The notes under the pieces: model-generated
What the model saw: the letters and a program-made list of their open reading frames with translations, nothing else
Database searches by the model: none
Told to the model about the DNA's origin: nothing
In this document: positions 1 through 8,914 of the stretch, in pieces
Numbering within the stretch: the stretch's first letter is position 1
Layout of the letters: each line of letters starts with the position of its first letter
Assembly: GCA_019638115.1 (NCBI GenBank)
Contig: JAHBUK010000004.1
Coordinates: 288,794 to 352,793 of the forward strand
DNA length: 64,000 nucleotides
Direction: 5' to 3'
Origin: Flavobacteriales bacterium
GTDB taxonomy: Bacteria > Bacteroidota > Bacteroidia > Flavobacteriales_F > PHOS-HE28
Position numbers and translations under genes: made by a program

Positions 1-51
1 ACGATGCCCTTCACTACTTCAGCCAGATGACGAGCCCGCTATATTCGGGGC

Positions 52-474
52 ATGTACCGCTTGCCCGCCCTGAGCTTCATCGCCCTTGTGTTGGCGCTCA
101 GCATGCTTGGTTCCTCCTGCGCCACACTCCTATCACGGCGCAACTACGACATCCCGGTGCGGAGTGAACCGAGCGGCGCGAATTACAGCATCACTGACCG
201 CAAAGGAAATTTGGTGAACACCGGTACCACGCCGGACATCGTTCGCTTGAAAGCCAGTGCCGGCTTCTTCCGCCCGGCCGTTTACCGGGTGGAACTGCGC
301 AAGGCCGAGCGCGAGCCCGCCAACGCCTTGTTGGTGGCGCGCGTGGATGGGTGGTATTGGGTGAACATTCCCTTCACCCACCTCATTGGCCTGTTCCTGG
401 TGGATCCCGTGAGCGGCTCCATGTACACCTTGCGAAGACAAGCGGTGTTCGAATACCTGCCGCTTGCACAATGA
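52..474 (+). CDS. Small lipoprotein of unknown function
   Basis: A 140-residue protein with a hydrophobic leader ending in a lipobox-like LGSSC (Cys about residue 23), so it is probably lipid-anchored and exported. The mature part has a short beta-rich look (PSGANYSITDRKGNLVNTG), reminiscent of PEGA-type domains, followed by a hydrophobic stretch WVNIPFTHLIGLFLV that may be membrane-associated. A promoter-like TATATTCG lies at 40-47, only 4 nt before the ATG, so the mRNA may be leaderless. The stop is 28 nt before the methyltransferase gene, so the two may be cotranscribed. I do not recognise a specific function. Confidence 0.7.
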   Translation: MYRLPALSFIALVLALSMLGSSCATLLSRRNYDIPVRSEPSGANYSITDRKGNLVNTGTTPDIVRLKASAGFFRPAVYRVELRKAEREPANALLVARVDGWYWVNIPFTHLIGLFLVDPVSGSMYTLRRQAVFEYLPLAQ

Positions 475-502
475 CCACCACCCGACCCCTACAGCACCAG
501 CC

Positions 503-1294
503 ATGATCGAAAACGCTTTCGACGCCAACCGCAAGCTTTGGAATGCTCGCGTTCCCCATCACCTCAGCTCCGCCATGTACGATGTACTGGGCTTCATAGC
601 AGGCAAGGGCACCCTTTCCGCCATGGAGTTGGAACTGCTCGGACCTGTTGAAGGAAAGCAGGTGCTGCACCTCCAATGCCATTTCGGGCAGGACAGCTTG
701 ATCCTGGCGCGGATGGGCGCACAGGTGACCGGATTGGACATCTCGGACGTGGCCTTGAGCGAAGCGCGGAAACTTGCCGACCAATGCGGACTGCAGGCCG
801 AGTGGGTGCTCAGCAACGTGGTGGAACACCAAGCCCGGTTGGACGGCCGCTTCGACATCGTGTTCACCAGTTTCGGCACCATCGGCTGGTTGCCCGATCT
901 GGCTCCGTGGGCCGCCAACATCAAGCGCTACCTGAAACCCGGTGGTCGTTTCGTGTTCGTGGAATTCCACCCCGTGGTGTGGATGTTCGACAACGACTTC
1001 CGCTCCGTGGCCTACTCCTACTTCAACCGCGAAGCCATTGTGGAGGAAGAGGAAGGCAGCTACGCCGACCGCACGGCCAACATCAAGCTCCCCTCCTACG
1101 GCTGGAACCACGACCTCGGCGAAGTGCTCAGCGCTTTGCTGGCGGAAGGGCTGCGCATCGACACCTTCAAGGAATACGATGGTTCACCGCACAACAGCTT
1201 CGCACGCACCGTGCAAGGCGCCGATGGGCTGTTCCGCATTGAAGGGATGGAAGGGCGCATACCCATGGTGTATGCCCTGAGCGCTTCGGCTTGA
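503..1294 (+). CDS. Class I SAM-dependent methyltransferase
   Basis: A 263-residue methyltransferase with a Rossmann-like core: motif I region VLHLQCHFGQDSL, an acidic loop GLDISDVALSEA that would bind the SAM ribose, then FDIVFTSFGTIGWL and KPGGRFVFVEFHP. This matches the methyltransf_11/25 type. The substrate cannot be told from the sequence. I chose the ATG at 503 because the longer reading frame from 464 overlaps the preceding gene and adds only a low-complexity His/Pro tail. It lies just behind the lipoprotein gene on the same strand. Confidence 0.85.
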   Translation: MIENAFDANRKLWNARVPHHLSSAMYDVLGFIAGKGTLSAMELELLGPVEGKQVLHLQCHFGQDSLILARMGAQVTGLDISDVALSEARKLADQCGLQAEWVLSNVVEHQARLDGRFDIVFTSFGTIGWLPDLAPWAANIKRYLKPGGRFVFVEFHPVVWMFDNDFRSVAYSYFNREAIVEEEEGSYADRTANIKLPSYGWNHDLGEVLSALLAEGLRIDTFKEYDGSPHNSFARTVQGADGLFRIEGMEGRIPMVYALSASA

Positions 1295-1327
1295 CCAGCT
1301 GCCCGCGCTTGCCGCTATCTTGTACCT

Positions 1328-2245
1328 ATGAAGCTCGGAAACCTGCTGTTCACGCTTGCGCTGGCGGGCAGCACTCCGCAAGTGGTAATGGGATGCCTGA
1401 ACGGCTACGATGCCGTTCCTGGTGTGTTCGTGGAGGAAGCGGCGGTGTATCACATCGGCGAGGTCATCATTGACCGGAAGCTCCTGCACACCTACCTGAA
1501 GAATAGCGCCACCACCTGCGCCACCCAGGCCAATGAGCGTTGCAACGACCGGGTGATCGCTTTGCTGTATGCGCAGCAATTCGATGAGGCCTTGGCCCTG
1601 TCCACCTCTTTGGCCGCACGTTATCCGCAGGAGTACAACGTGCGGATAACACATGCCGTGGCCTTGGAACTGAAGGGCAACTTCAGCGAAGCCCTGCTGC
1701 ACATGGATGCCGCCCTTGCCTTGAACCCCGAGGCGCACAAGGGTTCCGAATGGATACACCGCAACATCCTGTTGCAACGCATTGCCGGCCATGCGCACGT
1801 AGCCCCGAAGGACCTGATCGGCGTGGACCTGTGGGCCGGGGACCAACTGCACCTGCCTGAAGGTGTGGATGGCGCTGCGCTGCTGGCGCAAGTGCACTAC
1901 CAGGTGAGCGACCGCATGCATTTCACGCCGGAGCACGACCCGCTTTTCGGTGCGCTGGTATGGGCCTACGCAGAGCTGTTGCACCTGAACAAGTACCGGA
2001 AGATCGCCAAGGAGCACCACGCGTTGGCCCTGCGCTACGGCTACGACCCGGAAGCCGGCAATACAAGCACGCCATTGGCCGGAACCGATGTGGCAGAGCT
2101 TACGCAAGATGCAGCGGACAGCGTTGGAACGGGCCGGCGGCGGATAGACCCCATGGACCTCGGCATCGCCTTCGGGATCGTGCTGATGGCACTGGGTGCG
2201 ATCGTGCTTTGGGCGGTGAATAGCAGCCGCAGCAAGACCGGTTGA
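1328..2245 (+). CDS. Exported TPR-like protein with C-terminal membrane anchor
   Basis: A 305-residue protein with an N-terminal signal sequence (residues 1-22, possibly a lipobox VMGC), helical repeats in the middle that resemble tetratricopeptide repeats (YAQQFDEALALSTSLAARYP and LKGNFSEALLHMDAALALNP), and one C-terminal membrane helix (about residues 277-297, AFGIVLMALGAIVLWAV). It is probably anchored in the inner membrane with the repeats outside the cytoplasm. TATCTTG at 1316-1322 is a candidate -7 box, 5 nt before the ATG. Function unknown. Confidence 0.75.
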   Translation: MKLGNLLFTLALAGSTPQVVMGCLNGYDAVPGVFVEEAAVYHIGEVIIDRKLLHTYLKNSATTCATQANERCNDRVIALLYAQQFDEALALSTSLAARYPQEYNVRITHAVALELKGNFSEALLHMDAALALNPEAHKGSEWIHRNILLQRIAGHAHVAPKDLIGVDLWAGDQLHLPEGVDGAALLAQVHYQVSDRMHFTPEHDPLFGALVWAYAELLHLNKYRKIAKEHHALALRYGYDPEAGNTSTPLAGTDVAELTQDAADSVGTGRRRIDPMDLGIAFGIVLMALGAIVLWAVNSSRSKTG

Positions 2246-2289
2246 CCGCGGCACATACGCTTTGCCGACCCACCCGCGTTAAGCGACAC

Positions 2290-3171
2290 ATGCGCTTGGC
2301 CGTATTGCCGTTCCTGCTCACCACCACCGCACTGTGCGGCCAAGGCTGGACCAAGGGAAGCTCACGGGCACCGGAGCTGCACCACGTGCTCCACTACATA
2401 GCCAACGCTACGGTGGTGCAGCACGATACCGCCGCACTGCGCACCATCGCGCTGGATCGAACGGGGAACGCATGGAGCGGCACACGTGTGCGCTGGTCCG
2501 GTCAAGGTCTGCCCATGGTGGTGGCCGAGTACTGCGCCGGAAATTCCTGTGGCACTTGGTTCTGGTTGGACAGTGCAGGCCGGGTAAGCTCCGCTGGTGT
2601 GTATGACGGCCCCGATGCCATGGGCATGCGCTACGAGTACCGGACCGACGGCACGCTGGAACGGAGCTATCCGGACTGTTGCCCGATGGAATTGGACCTG
2701 GCCTGGGACCGCATCTTCAGCGGTAACGCAGCGGATGGCACCTACACGGACTATGACGCCCATGGCAGGCCGCACCGGATCGAACACCGTCAACCGAAGC
2801 GCCGCGAGATCTGGATGTTCCACGGCAATGGCAGACCGGCCTTCCACGAAGTGAAGGACTACGACAGCCGGATCATGGTAGTGGAGCAATGGTGCCCCGA
2901 TGGAGCTTCCGTAGGGCGGCTAAAGGGCCACACCGATGCGGATGGCCGCTGGGTGGTGCGCGGCAAACTGCTCTATTGGAACGACGAGTTCAAGAGCCAC
3001 TACCGCTACGTGCAGAAGCGGCGGCGCAGCAGCCTGGAGCGACTTGGAGGAGGGCAGCAACACCGCTTCAACAGCAGTGCCGAGGCCTACCAAGCCATGG
3101 ACCGCCTGCGACTGCGGGAGGTGCAATGGACCAACGGCGATGCCTTGCTCAGTTGGCCCTGTCGCAAGTAA
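2290..3171 (+). CDS. Secreted protein with MORN-like repeats
   Basis: A 293-residue protein with a clean signal peptide when started at the ATG at 2290 (MRLAVLPFLLTTTALCGQG). The body contains repeated blocks built around a glycine/aromatic pattern (YEYRTDGTLERSYPD, YTDYDAHGRPHRIEH, WMFHGNGRPAFHEV) similar to the MORN-variant repeats common in exported Bacteroidota proteins. No catalytic motif is visible. The upstream in-frame start at 2242 overlaps the previous gene and would bury the signal peptide, so I rejected it. Confidence 0.65.
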   Translation: MRLAVLPFLLTTTALCGQGWTKGSSRAPELHHVLHYIANATVVQHDTAALRTIALDRTGNAWSGTRVRWSGQGLPMVVAEYCAGNSCGTWFWLDSAGRVSSAGVYDGPDAMGMRYEYRTDGTLERSYPDCCPMELDLAWDRIFSGNAADGTYTDYDAHGRPHRIEHRQPKRREIWMFHGNGRPAFHEVKDYDSRIMVVEQWCPDGASVGRLKGHTDADGRWVVRGKLLYWNDEFKSHYRYVQKRRRSSLERLGGGQQHRFNSSAEAYQAMDRLRLREVQWTNGDALLSWPCRK

Positions 3172-3263
3172 AGCCCGTACGCAAGAACGCGTCGTTGCGT
3201 GCAAGGCCCGCTGTTATCGCCCATATTTGCGGCCCCGCGCATCCCATTGCAAGGGGTACAGGC

Positions 3264-3746
3264 ATGGCCAAGAAGATCGAACGCAGGAACTCCACCATCC
3301 ATGGCAATGGCGTTTTCGCCAAGGCGCACATCAAGAAGGGTGAGGAGATCGTGGAGTACAAGGGTGAGTTGATCACTCATGCCAAGGCCGATGCGAAGTA
3401 CCATGGAGACCTGGATACCGGTCACACCTTCCTTTTCTCCCTCAACGAGAAGTGGATCATAAACGGCAACAAGGACGGCAACATAGCGCGCTGGATCAAC
3501 CACAGCTGTGCGCCCAACGCCATCGCCTTCGTGCACGAACACGAAAGCGGCAAACTGAAGAAGGACCGGGTGATCATAGAAGCCTTGCGCGACATTGCGC
3601 CCGGCGAGGAGATCACCTACGACTACGGGTTCGAGTTCGATGTGCCATACACCAAGGCCCTGAAGGCCATATGGGCATGCCGTTGCGGCTCACCCACATG
3701 CACCGGCACCATGCTGAAGCCGAAGAAGCGGAACAGCGCCGCGTAA
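3264..3746 (+). CDS. SET-domain protein lysine methyltransferase
   Basis: A 160-residue protein that is almost entirely a SET domain: N-terminal GNGVFAKAHIKKGEEI, the SAM-binding and pseudoknot motif NHSC at residues 79-82, then GEEITYDYGFEF (about 114-125) and a post-SET cysteine cluster (C139, C141, C146). SET enzymes transfer methyl groups from SAM to protein lysines; the bacterial target is unknown. CATATTTG about 35 nt upstream is a near-consensus -7 box. The start is set by the compact SET fold; the longer frame from 2889 runs through the preceding gene. It converges with the large TraB/GumN gene, 6 nt away. Confidence 0.9.
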   Translation: MAKKIERRNSTIHGNGVFAKAHIKKGEEIVEYKGELITHAKADAKYHGDLDTGHTFLFSLNEKWIINGNKDGNIARWINHSCAPNAIAFVHEHESGKLKKDRVIIEALRDIAPGEEITYDYGFEFDVPYTKALKAIWACRCGSPTCTGTMLKPKKRNSAA

Positions 3747-3752
3747 TGCTGG

Positions 3753-6700
3753 TCACCACCAGCGATCGAACGCATCGTCTTTCTTGATCCGCACCCGCTT
3801 GCGGCCGGCCATGGCCACGCGCTCCATGGCTTGATCCAGCTTCTCGTTGAGCTTCTCTTCGGAAATGGTGCCTTCGTATTGAACGAAGCGCATGTCCCAG
3901 TTCACGTCGGTGCTATCCGCCGGCTGGAAACCGGCAATGTGCAGCGCCGCCTCCTTGGCCCCCTCGTATTTCACGCGCACCAGGTACACCTGGCCCGCAC
4001 CGAAACGTGAAGCACCGTGCCGCACTTCGATCACCGACACACTGTCGTTGGGCTGCCGGTAGCGGCCACTGAGCAGCGTACCCAGCACCACATCCTCCTG
4101 CGCGAAGAGCGCATCATTGAACAGTTCGGGCTTGCCCATGGCGTGCAGGCGATCGCGCAACCACAAGCGTGAACCGGGGTCGTCGGCATACCGTTGGATC
4201 ACTTCCGTTGGTGCGGTCTTGCCCGCGTTGATGAGCAGCAGCGTGGTGAGCAGCACATCATCGTGCGCTTTGCTGGCCAGGACTTTGGCGAACCAGGCCT
4301 TCACCGCAGGCTCTTCGTACCAAGGCAGCAAGAGCCGGGCATAACGATGCACACCACCGGTGTATGCGCCTATGAAGGCTGGATCGTAGGTGTCCTCCCA
4401 GGGATCGTTGCGCTCCGCATCCCAGGTCCATGAGGCATCGAATTCCGTGGTCCAACGGCTGGTCAGGCTTTCATCGTCATAGTCGTAGTCGTTGCCGCCG
4501 GAAACGGCACGCTTCAGCTCCACTTGCGCATCGGCCAGCATTTCCACCTTGCGCGCGGCGTAGAGCTCGCTCTTCACCAGTCCCTTGTTCACCATGGCGG
4601 CCAGCAGGTTCAGCACGGCGGGCTTGTACTCGTTGTGGCGCAGCAGCCCGAACAAGCGCGGGAAATAGGGCACCGCCAATTGCAGGCTGTCGTGCAGGCC
4701 GGAGAAAGCATGGTTGATGGACCAATGCCCTTCAGGCATCGGGGTGTCCTCGAAGAGCAGGTTCACGAATGCCTGAGTACCGGCCTTGGTGTGGTGCGAA
4801 GCCAATGCGGAAAGCACGTTCAACTGCAGGTCCATACTATCCTCCCAGGCCCTGAAGCGCTCCACCAGGAAGGGGATCGCCTCCGGAGCGCCGGTGGCAC
4901 CCAGCTTCTGGACGAAGGCATTGCGCGACCACACATCGTTCTTGCGGAATTGCACCTCCTTCAAGACCTGTATCATGCGCGGAGCATCCACCGCCTCGAA
5001 GGTGGGTATGCCCATGCTGCGGATGGCCTGGCGGTTGCGGAGCGAGTCAGTACCCAGCACATCCGCGAAGAACACCTCGCGCCGATCGCTGAAGAGGTCC
5101 GTTTCGAAGGTGGTGTCCGTAGGTGTGAAGGTGTTGTAGAAGAGCTCCGCCCAGGGAGTCAGACCATCGGCGGCATCCACAACGGTCTCCAGCATCCAAG
5201 TGGCGCCGGCCTTGTTCACGAAACGCACGTGAATGCCACGGCTGGTGGTGCTGTCCAGGATCACTCCTTCGGAATACCGCATCCCGTTATCGGACCAGAA
5301 GCGTTTGCCTTCAACACGCCCCGGAATGTTGCTGATGGCCTGGCGCCAGCGCGCGGTCCAATACGCGGCCGTGTCGGTGAACTGCTCATAGCGCTGCTCC
5401 TTGCGGAAGTTCACGTGCACGGCATCGTTGGTGGAAGCACTTACGTACACCCAGTCGTTCACGCGCAGATCGTGCCCATTGCCCTTGTTCTCCCGTTCGT
5501 TGAGGAAGGCCTTGCGCATCACGTTGGCCATGGCATCGTTGCCCACCACGGCCCGGTTCACGGTCTCGGCTTCGGTGGTGAAGTAGAGCAGCTGATCGGT
5601 AGCGGGTTGCGCCTGCACGGCAAGGCCTGGCAGAAAGCGGAAGCTGCCGAAGAAGGCCTCGGCTTCCGGCTCCGGGCCACGCACCGCCAGTTCGGCGAAG
5701 TGCGGACCGCGCAAGGTCCATAAGGCATGCACCACATCACCATCCTTGCGCTGCAGCGTGGCACGCAGGCTGGGTCGCCCTTGGTGGTGGCCGTGGGTGG
5801 CGGAGAGCACTTCCAGGGAGTAACGCTCCGCGAAACGCTTCTTCAACTGGCCCAGCTCGAAGGTGTCCTCCTCCAGGTGCGTTTCATCGAAGAGCGTTGC
5901 CAACATCAAATGGTGATGGGAGTGGCCTTCGGCTCCCGTGCCGTGCGCATTCAGGTCCAACCATCCCAGGGAATGATCACCGAGGGGGAAGCGGTTGCGC
6001 GTATCCAACAGCCGATACCCCGGCATGGAGAAGGCCACACCGTGTTCCGGTAATTCCACGCTCGGGTCCGGTTGCCGCACACGGCTGTCGAAGCGGAAGG
6101 AGGAAAGGATGCGGGTCACATCCTTGGCCGCTTTGGCGTGCGATGTGGAGACCTTCAGGATGGCGATCTCCAGCGGGGTCACCAGGATGCGGTAGTGCAG
6201 ATAATGCCCCCTGGAGGTCTGCGAACTGAGCACGAAGCCAGGGCTACCATCGGGCCAGCGCATGCGTTTGCGCTGGCCGATCTTGCCTGGCACAGCGGCA
6301 TAGATCAAGCTGTCCAAGCGGGTCATGAGCGCGGCGGTGCTCATGCCGTCCAGGCCGGAGTGCGTAGGTATGCGCTGCAGCATCACACTGGTGCCGTTCA
6401 CCGCATCGGTGGCCAGGTAGGAAAGCTCACCACCCAGGCGCATGAGGTGGAACTCGCTGGGCAGGTCGATGCTGAAGACCCCATCGTTGGAGCGGTACGT
6501 GGTGAACGAAGGCGGCAGGTAGCGCTGCTCCAGATCGATGCGCAAGCGGGTGGTGGTCGGGTCCATGTCCGCAGTGAGGGGCTCCAAGGTGTAGCCCCGA
6601 TCGCGCAACAGCTGGATAAGCCCGCGCTGGCCCGGCAGGTGTGCTGCACCCACGGCAGCAAAGAGCGTACGCTGGCCCATCAGCGTCATCATCTTCTCCA

Positions 6701-7490
6701 GCATGCCGTCGTTGCGATCGCCCAACATGGCATCGTGTGCTTTCTGCGAAGGCATCATTACCGCGTAGAGCGAGTCGATGCGCAGCAGGTCCTCATTGCG
6801 GTACGCTTCTTCGAGGATGGCATTGGTACTGCGCCCGTCCTTGGTGAACTCGCGCAGCTTCTCGCGCCGTCTTTTCCGGTCCTTTTCGTCCACCTCCCCT
6901 TCATCCATCATACCCATGGCCAGGCCGAACACGGAATCGAAATCCTCCAGCCCCACCACGGGTTTCCCCAGTTTGCGTCCGCTTTGGAAAATGAACAGGT
7001 CCAGGTACGTGCTCTCCTCATGGTCGCGGCCCTGGTCCGTGATGCGGTAGAGCAGGCTGTTGATCACCTGCGGAGAAGAGGACAGCGCCTGTTCCAACAT
7101 CTGGCGGGTTGGCAGCGATACGTTGAAGGCATCCTCGTAGAACCCTTTCACCGGCAAATTGAAGCCTTGCGCATTGGATGCCAGGCCCAGTTGGAACAGC
7201 GGATGCGCCACCATTTCGCCCAGCCAGGTCCCGGGGTCCATTTCCAGGGCCACCACATCGGCAGAGCGCAAGGCGTCGAAGAAGGGGCGGTTCAGATCGA
7301 AGGCGATCTTGCTGCTAACGTGCATGGTACCGAACAAATAGCTCGGTTTGGCCAGGCCATTGCCGGAGATCCGCCACAGCAGCGCATTCTGCGTGCGATC
7401 GATCTGTGCATGCACGGAATGCAGGCCGATCGAGAACACGATCGCACAAGCGGCAACAAGGCTGAAAAGGCGGGGCGGATATGAACGCAT
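3753..7490 (-). CDS. TraB/GumN-family protein with very long C-terminal extension
   Basis: A 1245-residue exported protein. After a signal peptide (MRSYPPRLFSLVAACAIVFS...VHAQ) comes a TraB/GumN domain (about residues 30-300) with its hallmarks YLFGTMHV and AVGAAHLPG; family members are proposed metal-dependent proteases or peptidase-like proteins. The remaining 900 residues are not part of the usual family, whose members are about 300 residues. They contain beta-rich segments and a helical, HEAT-like part (LVERFRAWEDSMDLQLNVLSALA, LLFEDTPMPEG). I chose the ATG at 7490 because it gives a signal peptide at once; a frame from 7538 exists. Function of the extension unknown. Confidence 0.8.
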   Translation of the reverse strand: MRSYPPRLFSLVAACAIVFSIGLHSVHAQIDRTQNALLWRISGNGLAKPSYLFGTMHVSSKIAFDLNRPFFDALRSADVVALEMDPGTWLGEMVAHPLFQLGLASNAQGFNLPVKGFYEDAFNVSLPTRQMLEQALSSSPQVINSLLYRITDQGRDHEESTYLDLFIFQSGRKLGKPVVGLEDFDSVFGLAMGMMDEGEVDEKDRKRRREKLREFTKDGRSTNAILEEAYRNEDLLRIDSLYAVMMPSQKAHDAMLGDRNDGMLEKMMTLMGQRTLFAAVGAAHLPGQRGLIQLLRDRGYTLEPLTADMDPTTTRLRIDLEQRYLPPSFTTYRSNDGVFSIDLPSEFHLMRLGGELSYLATDAVNGTSVMLQRIPTHSGLDGMSTAALMTRLDSLIYAAVPGKIGQRKRMRWPDGSPGFVLSSQTSRGHYLHYRILVTPLEIAILKVSTSHAKAAKDVTRILSSFRFDSRVRQPDPSVELPEHGVAFSMPGYRLLDTRNRFPLGDHSLGWLDLNAHGTGAEGHSHHHLMLATLFDETHLEEDTFELGQLKKRFAERYSLEVLSATHGHHQGRPSLRATLQRKDGDVVHALWTLRGPHFAELAVRGPEPEAEAFFGSFRFLPGLAVQAQPATDQLLYFTTEAETVNRAVVGNDAMANVMRKAFLNERENKGNGHDLRVNDWVYVSASTNDAVHVNFRKEQRYEQFTDTAAYWTARWRQAISNIPGRVEGKRFWSDNGMRYSEGVILDSTTSRGIHVRFVNKAGATWMLETVVDAADGLTPWAELFYNTFTPTDTTFETDLFSDRREVFFADVLGTDSLRNRQAIRSMGIPTFEAVDAPRMIQVLKEVQFRKNDVWSRNAFVQKLGATGAPEAIPFLVERFRAWEDSMDLQLNVLSALASHHTKAGTQAFVNLLFEDTPMPEGHWSINHAFSGLHDSLQLAVPYFPRLFGLLRHNEYKPAVLNLLAAMVNKGLVKSELYAARKVEMLADAQVELKRAVSGGNDYDYDDESLTSRWTTEFDASWTWDAERNDPWEDTYDPAFIGAYTGGVHRYARLLLPWYEEPAVKAWFAKVLASKAHDDVLLTTLLLINAGKTAPTEVIQRYADDPGSRLWLRDRLHAMGKPELFNDALFAQEDVVLGTLLSGRYRQPNDSVSVIEVRHGASRFGAGQVYLVRVKYEGAKEAALHIAGFQPADSTDVNWDMRFVQYEGTISEEKLNEKLDQAMERVAMAGRKRVRIKKDDAFDRWW

Positions 7491-7585
7491 GATGAATGGT
7501 AAGGCGATGAAGATCGCATTTCGAGCGCAACCGAGCACCAGCCAGGTAAAAATGATCAGGGCGGTGCTTGCGGGATGGCACGGGC

Positions 7586-7614
7586 TTTGACCTGCCGGGT
7601 GCCTACTACTTTTG
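7586..7614 (+). promoter_or_regulatory. Bacteroidota-type promoter of the lolA-like gene
   Basis: TTTG at 7586-7589 and TACTTTTG at 7607-7614, 17 nt apart, match the -33 TTTG / -7 TAnnTTTG promoter of the primary Bacteroidota sigma factor. The ATG at 7622 follows after 7 nt, so the transcript would start at or next to the start codon. Confidence 0.75.
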
Positions 7615-7621
7615 CAGCACC

Positions 7622-8269
7622 ATGATCAAGCACCTCATTCTTCCTCTGCTCCTCCTGTTCAGCACACTGCCCGGCCAGGCACAGGACGATGCCCGCAGCC
7701 GCGCGATCCTCGATAAACTGATGGCCAAGGCCAAGGCTTGGACCAGCTTCGAGGCCGACTTCACCAGCCGCTTGGAGAACACCAAGGACAAGCTGGACGT
7801 GAAGCAGGAGGGCAACATGAAGGTGAAGGGCAAGCGCTTCCGCCTGCAATTGGACCGCAACACCATCATCAACGATGGCAAGGTGCTCTACACCTACAAC
7901 AAGGACAACAACGAGGTGATGCTCAGCGATCCTGCCGAAATGGACCAGGAGCTCGACCCCACCAAGCTGTTCACGCAGTTCGAGACGGGCTTCAAGAGCC
8001 AGTTCGTGGAGGAGAAGGTGGATGGCGGCGTAAGCGTGCAGGTCATCAAGCTCTTCCCCCTGGAGCCCGCCAAGAAGCCCTACCACACCGTGGTGCTCAC
8101 GATCGACAAGGCCAAGGTGGAGCCCCGCGTGGTGCAGATCATGTACAAGGACGGCAACGTGGTGACCTACACCCTGAAGAAGTTCACGGCCAACAGCGAA
8201 CTGGCCGACGGCCTCTTCGTGTTCGACAAGAGCAAGTACCCCGGCGTGGAGGTGAACGACATGCGCTGA
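7622..8269 (+). CDS. LolA-like outer-membrane lipoprotein carrier
   Basis: A 215-residue periplasmic protein with a signal peptide (MIKHLILPLLLLFSTLPGQA) and a LolA/LolB-type fold: AKAWTSFEADFTSRLEN, KQEGNMKVKGKRFRLQLD and NDGKVLYTYNKDNNEVML are typical of Bacteroidota LolA-like carriers that shuttle lipoproteins across the periplasm. The end has the expected beta strands (YTLKKFTANSELADGLFVFD). A good promoter lies directly upstream and an intrinsic terminator directly downstream, so this is probably a single-gene transcript. Confidence 0.85.
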   Translation: MIKHLILPLLLLFSTLPGQAQDDARSRAILDKLMAKAKAWTSFEADFTSRLENTKDKLDVKQEGNMKVKGKRFRLQLDRNTIINDGKVLYTYNKDNNEVMLSDPAEMDQELDPTKLFTQFETGFKSQFVEEKVDGGVSVQVIKLFPLEPAKKPYHTVVLTIDKAKVEPRVVQIMYKDGNVVTYTLKKFTANSELADGLFVFDKSKYPGVEVNDMR

Positions 8270-8292
8270 GCCGGGCACGCCCGATCAGCAGG

Positions 8293-8315
8293 AAGGCCAC
8301 CCGCGCGGTGGCCTT
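8293..8315 (+). terminator. Intrinsic terminator after lolA-like gene
   Basis: A perfect 9-bp stem (AAGGCCACC at 8293-8301, GGTGGCCTT at 8307-8315) with a 5-nt CGCGC loop, followed by a T-rich CTTCGTTGTT. It lies 24 nt after the lolA-like stop codon. Confidence 0.8.
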
Positions 8316-8344
8316 CTTCGTTGTTGGCGGTGTAGCTTTCGCAC

Positions 8345-8914
8345 ATGCTCACCCTGGGTCTAACCACCCTCCTCTTCTATGCCCTCCACAGCCTGCTGGC
8401 CTGGACCGGCGTAAAGCAGTGGGCCGCACGCAGGCTGGGCTTGGCGCGCTGGTACCGGCTGGCGTATTCGCTGCTCTCCACGCTACTGGCACTTGCCGTG
8501 GTGCTCGCTTACATGGATACACCGCGCCCCCACTTGTGGCAGGCCTCCGTTGCCAGCACCGTGATCGGCTTCGCGCTGCTGATCACCGGTGCCTTGTTGG
8601 CCTCCGCTGCGATCCTGCGTTTCGGTGGTGCAGGCTTCATCGGTCTGGTGCCCGAGCCGGAGGGTGAGCTGGTGCGCAGCGGCCTGCATGCGCAGGTGAG
8701 GCACCCCATCTATTCCGGCATCATCCTCTCCTGCATCGGTTGGCTGCTGCTGGCCCCGAACGCCGCCACCTTGCTGGTGGTGGGCATCACCTTCCTGTAC
8801 CTGCCGGTGGGCATCCACTTGGAGGAGCACAAGCTGATCGCGCGTTTCGGGTATGCTTACCGGACCTACAAGCGGGAAGTGCCTTCGGTAATGCCTCGGC
8901 TGAAAAAGAGATGA
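8345..8914 (+). CDS. Isoprenylcysteine carboxyl methyltransferase-like membrane protein
   Basis: A 189-residue integral membrane protein with about five hydrophobic helices. The C-terminal half has the ICMT/PEMT signature: RHPIYSGIILS (about residues 119-129) and EEHKLIARFGYAYRTYKREVPSVMPR at the end, which form the SAM and substrate site in this superfamily. It probably methylates a lipid or a small hydrophobic substrate; which one is unknown. TAGCTTTC at 8333-8340 is a candidate -7 box, 4 nt before the ATG. The last 4 nt overlap the next gene (ATGA), suggesting translational coupling. Confidence 0.8.
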   Translation: MLTLGLTTLLFYALHSLLAWTGVKQWAARRLGLARWYRLAYSLLSTLLALAVVLAYMDTPRPHLWQASVASTVIGFALLITGALLASAAILRFGGAGFIGLVPEPEGELVRSGLHAQVRHPIYSGIILSCIGWLLLAPNAATLLVVGITFLYLPVGIHLEEHKLIARFGYAYRTYKREVPSVMPRLKKR

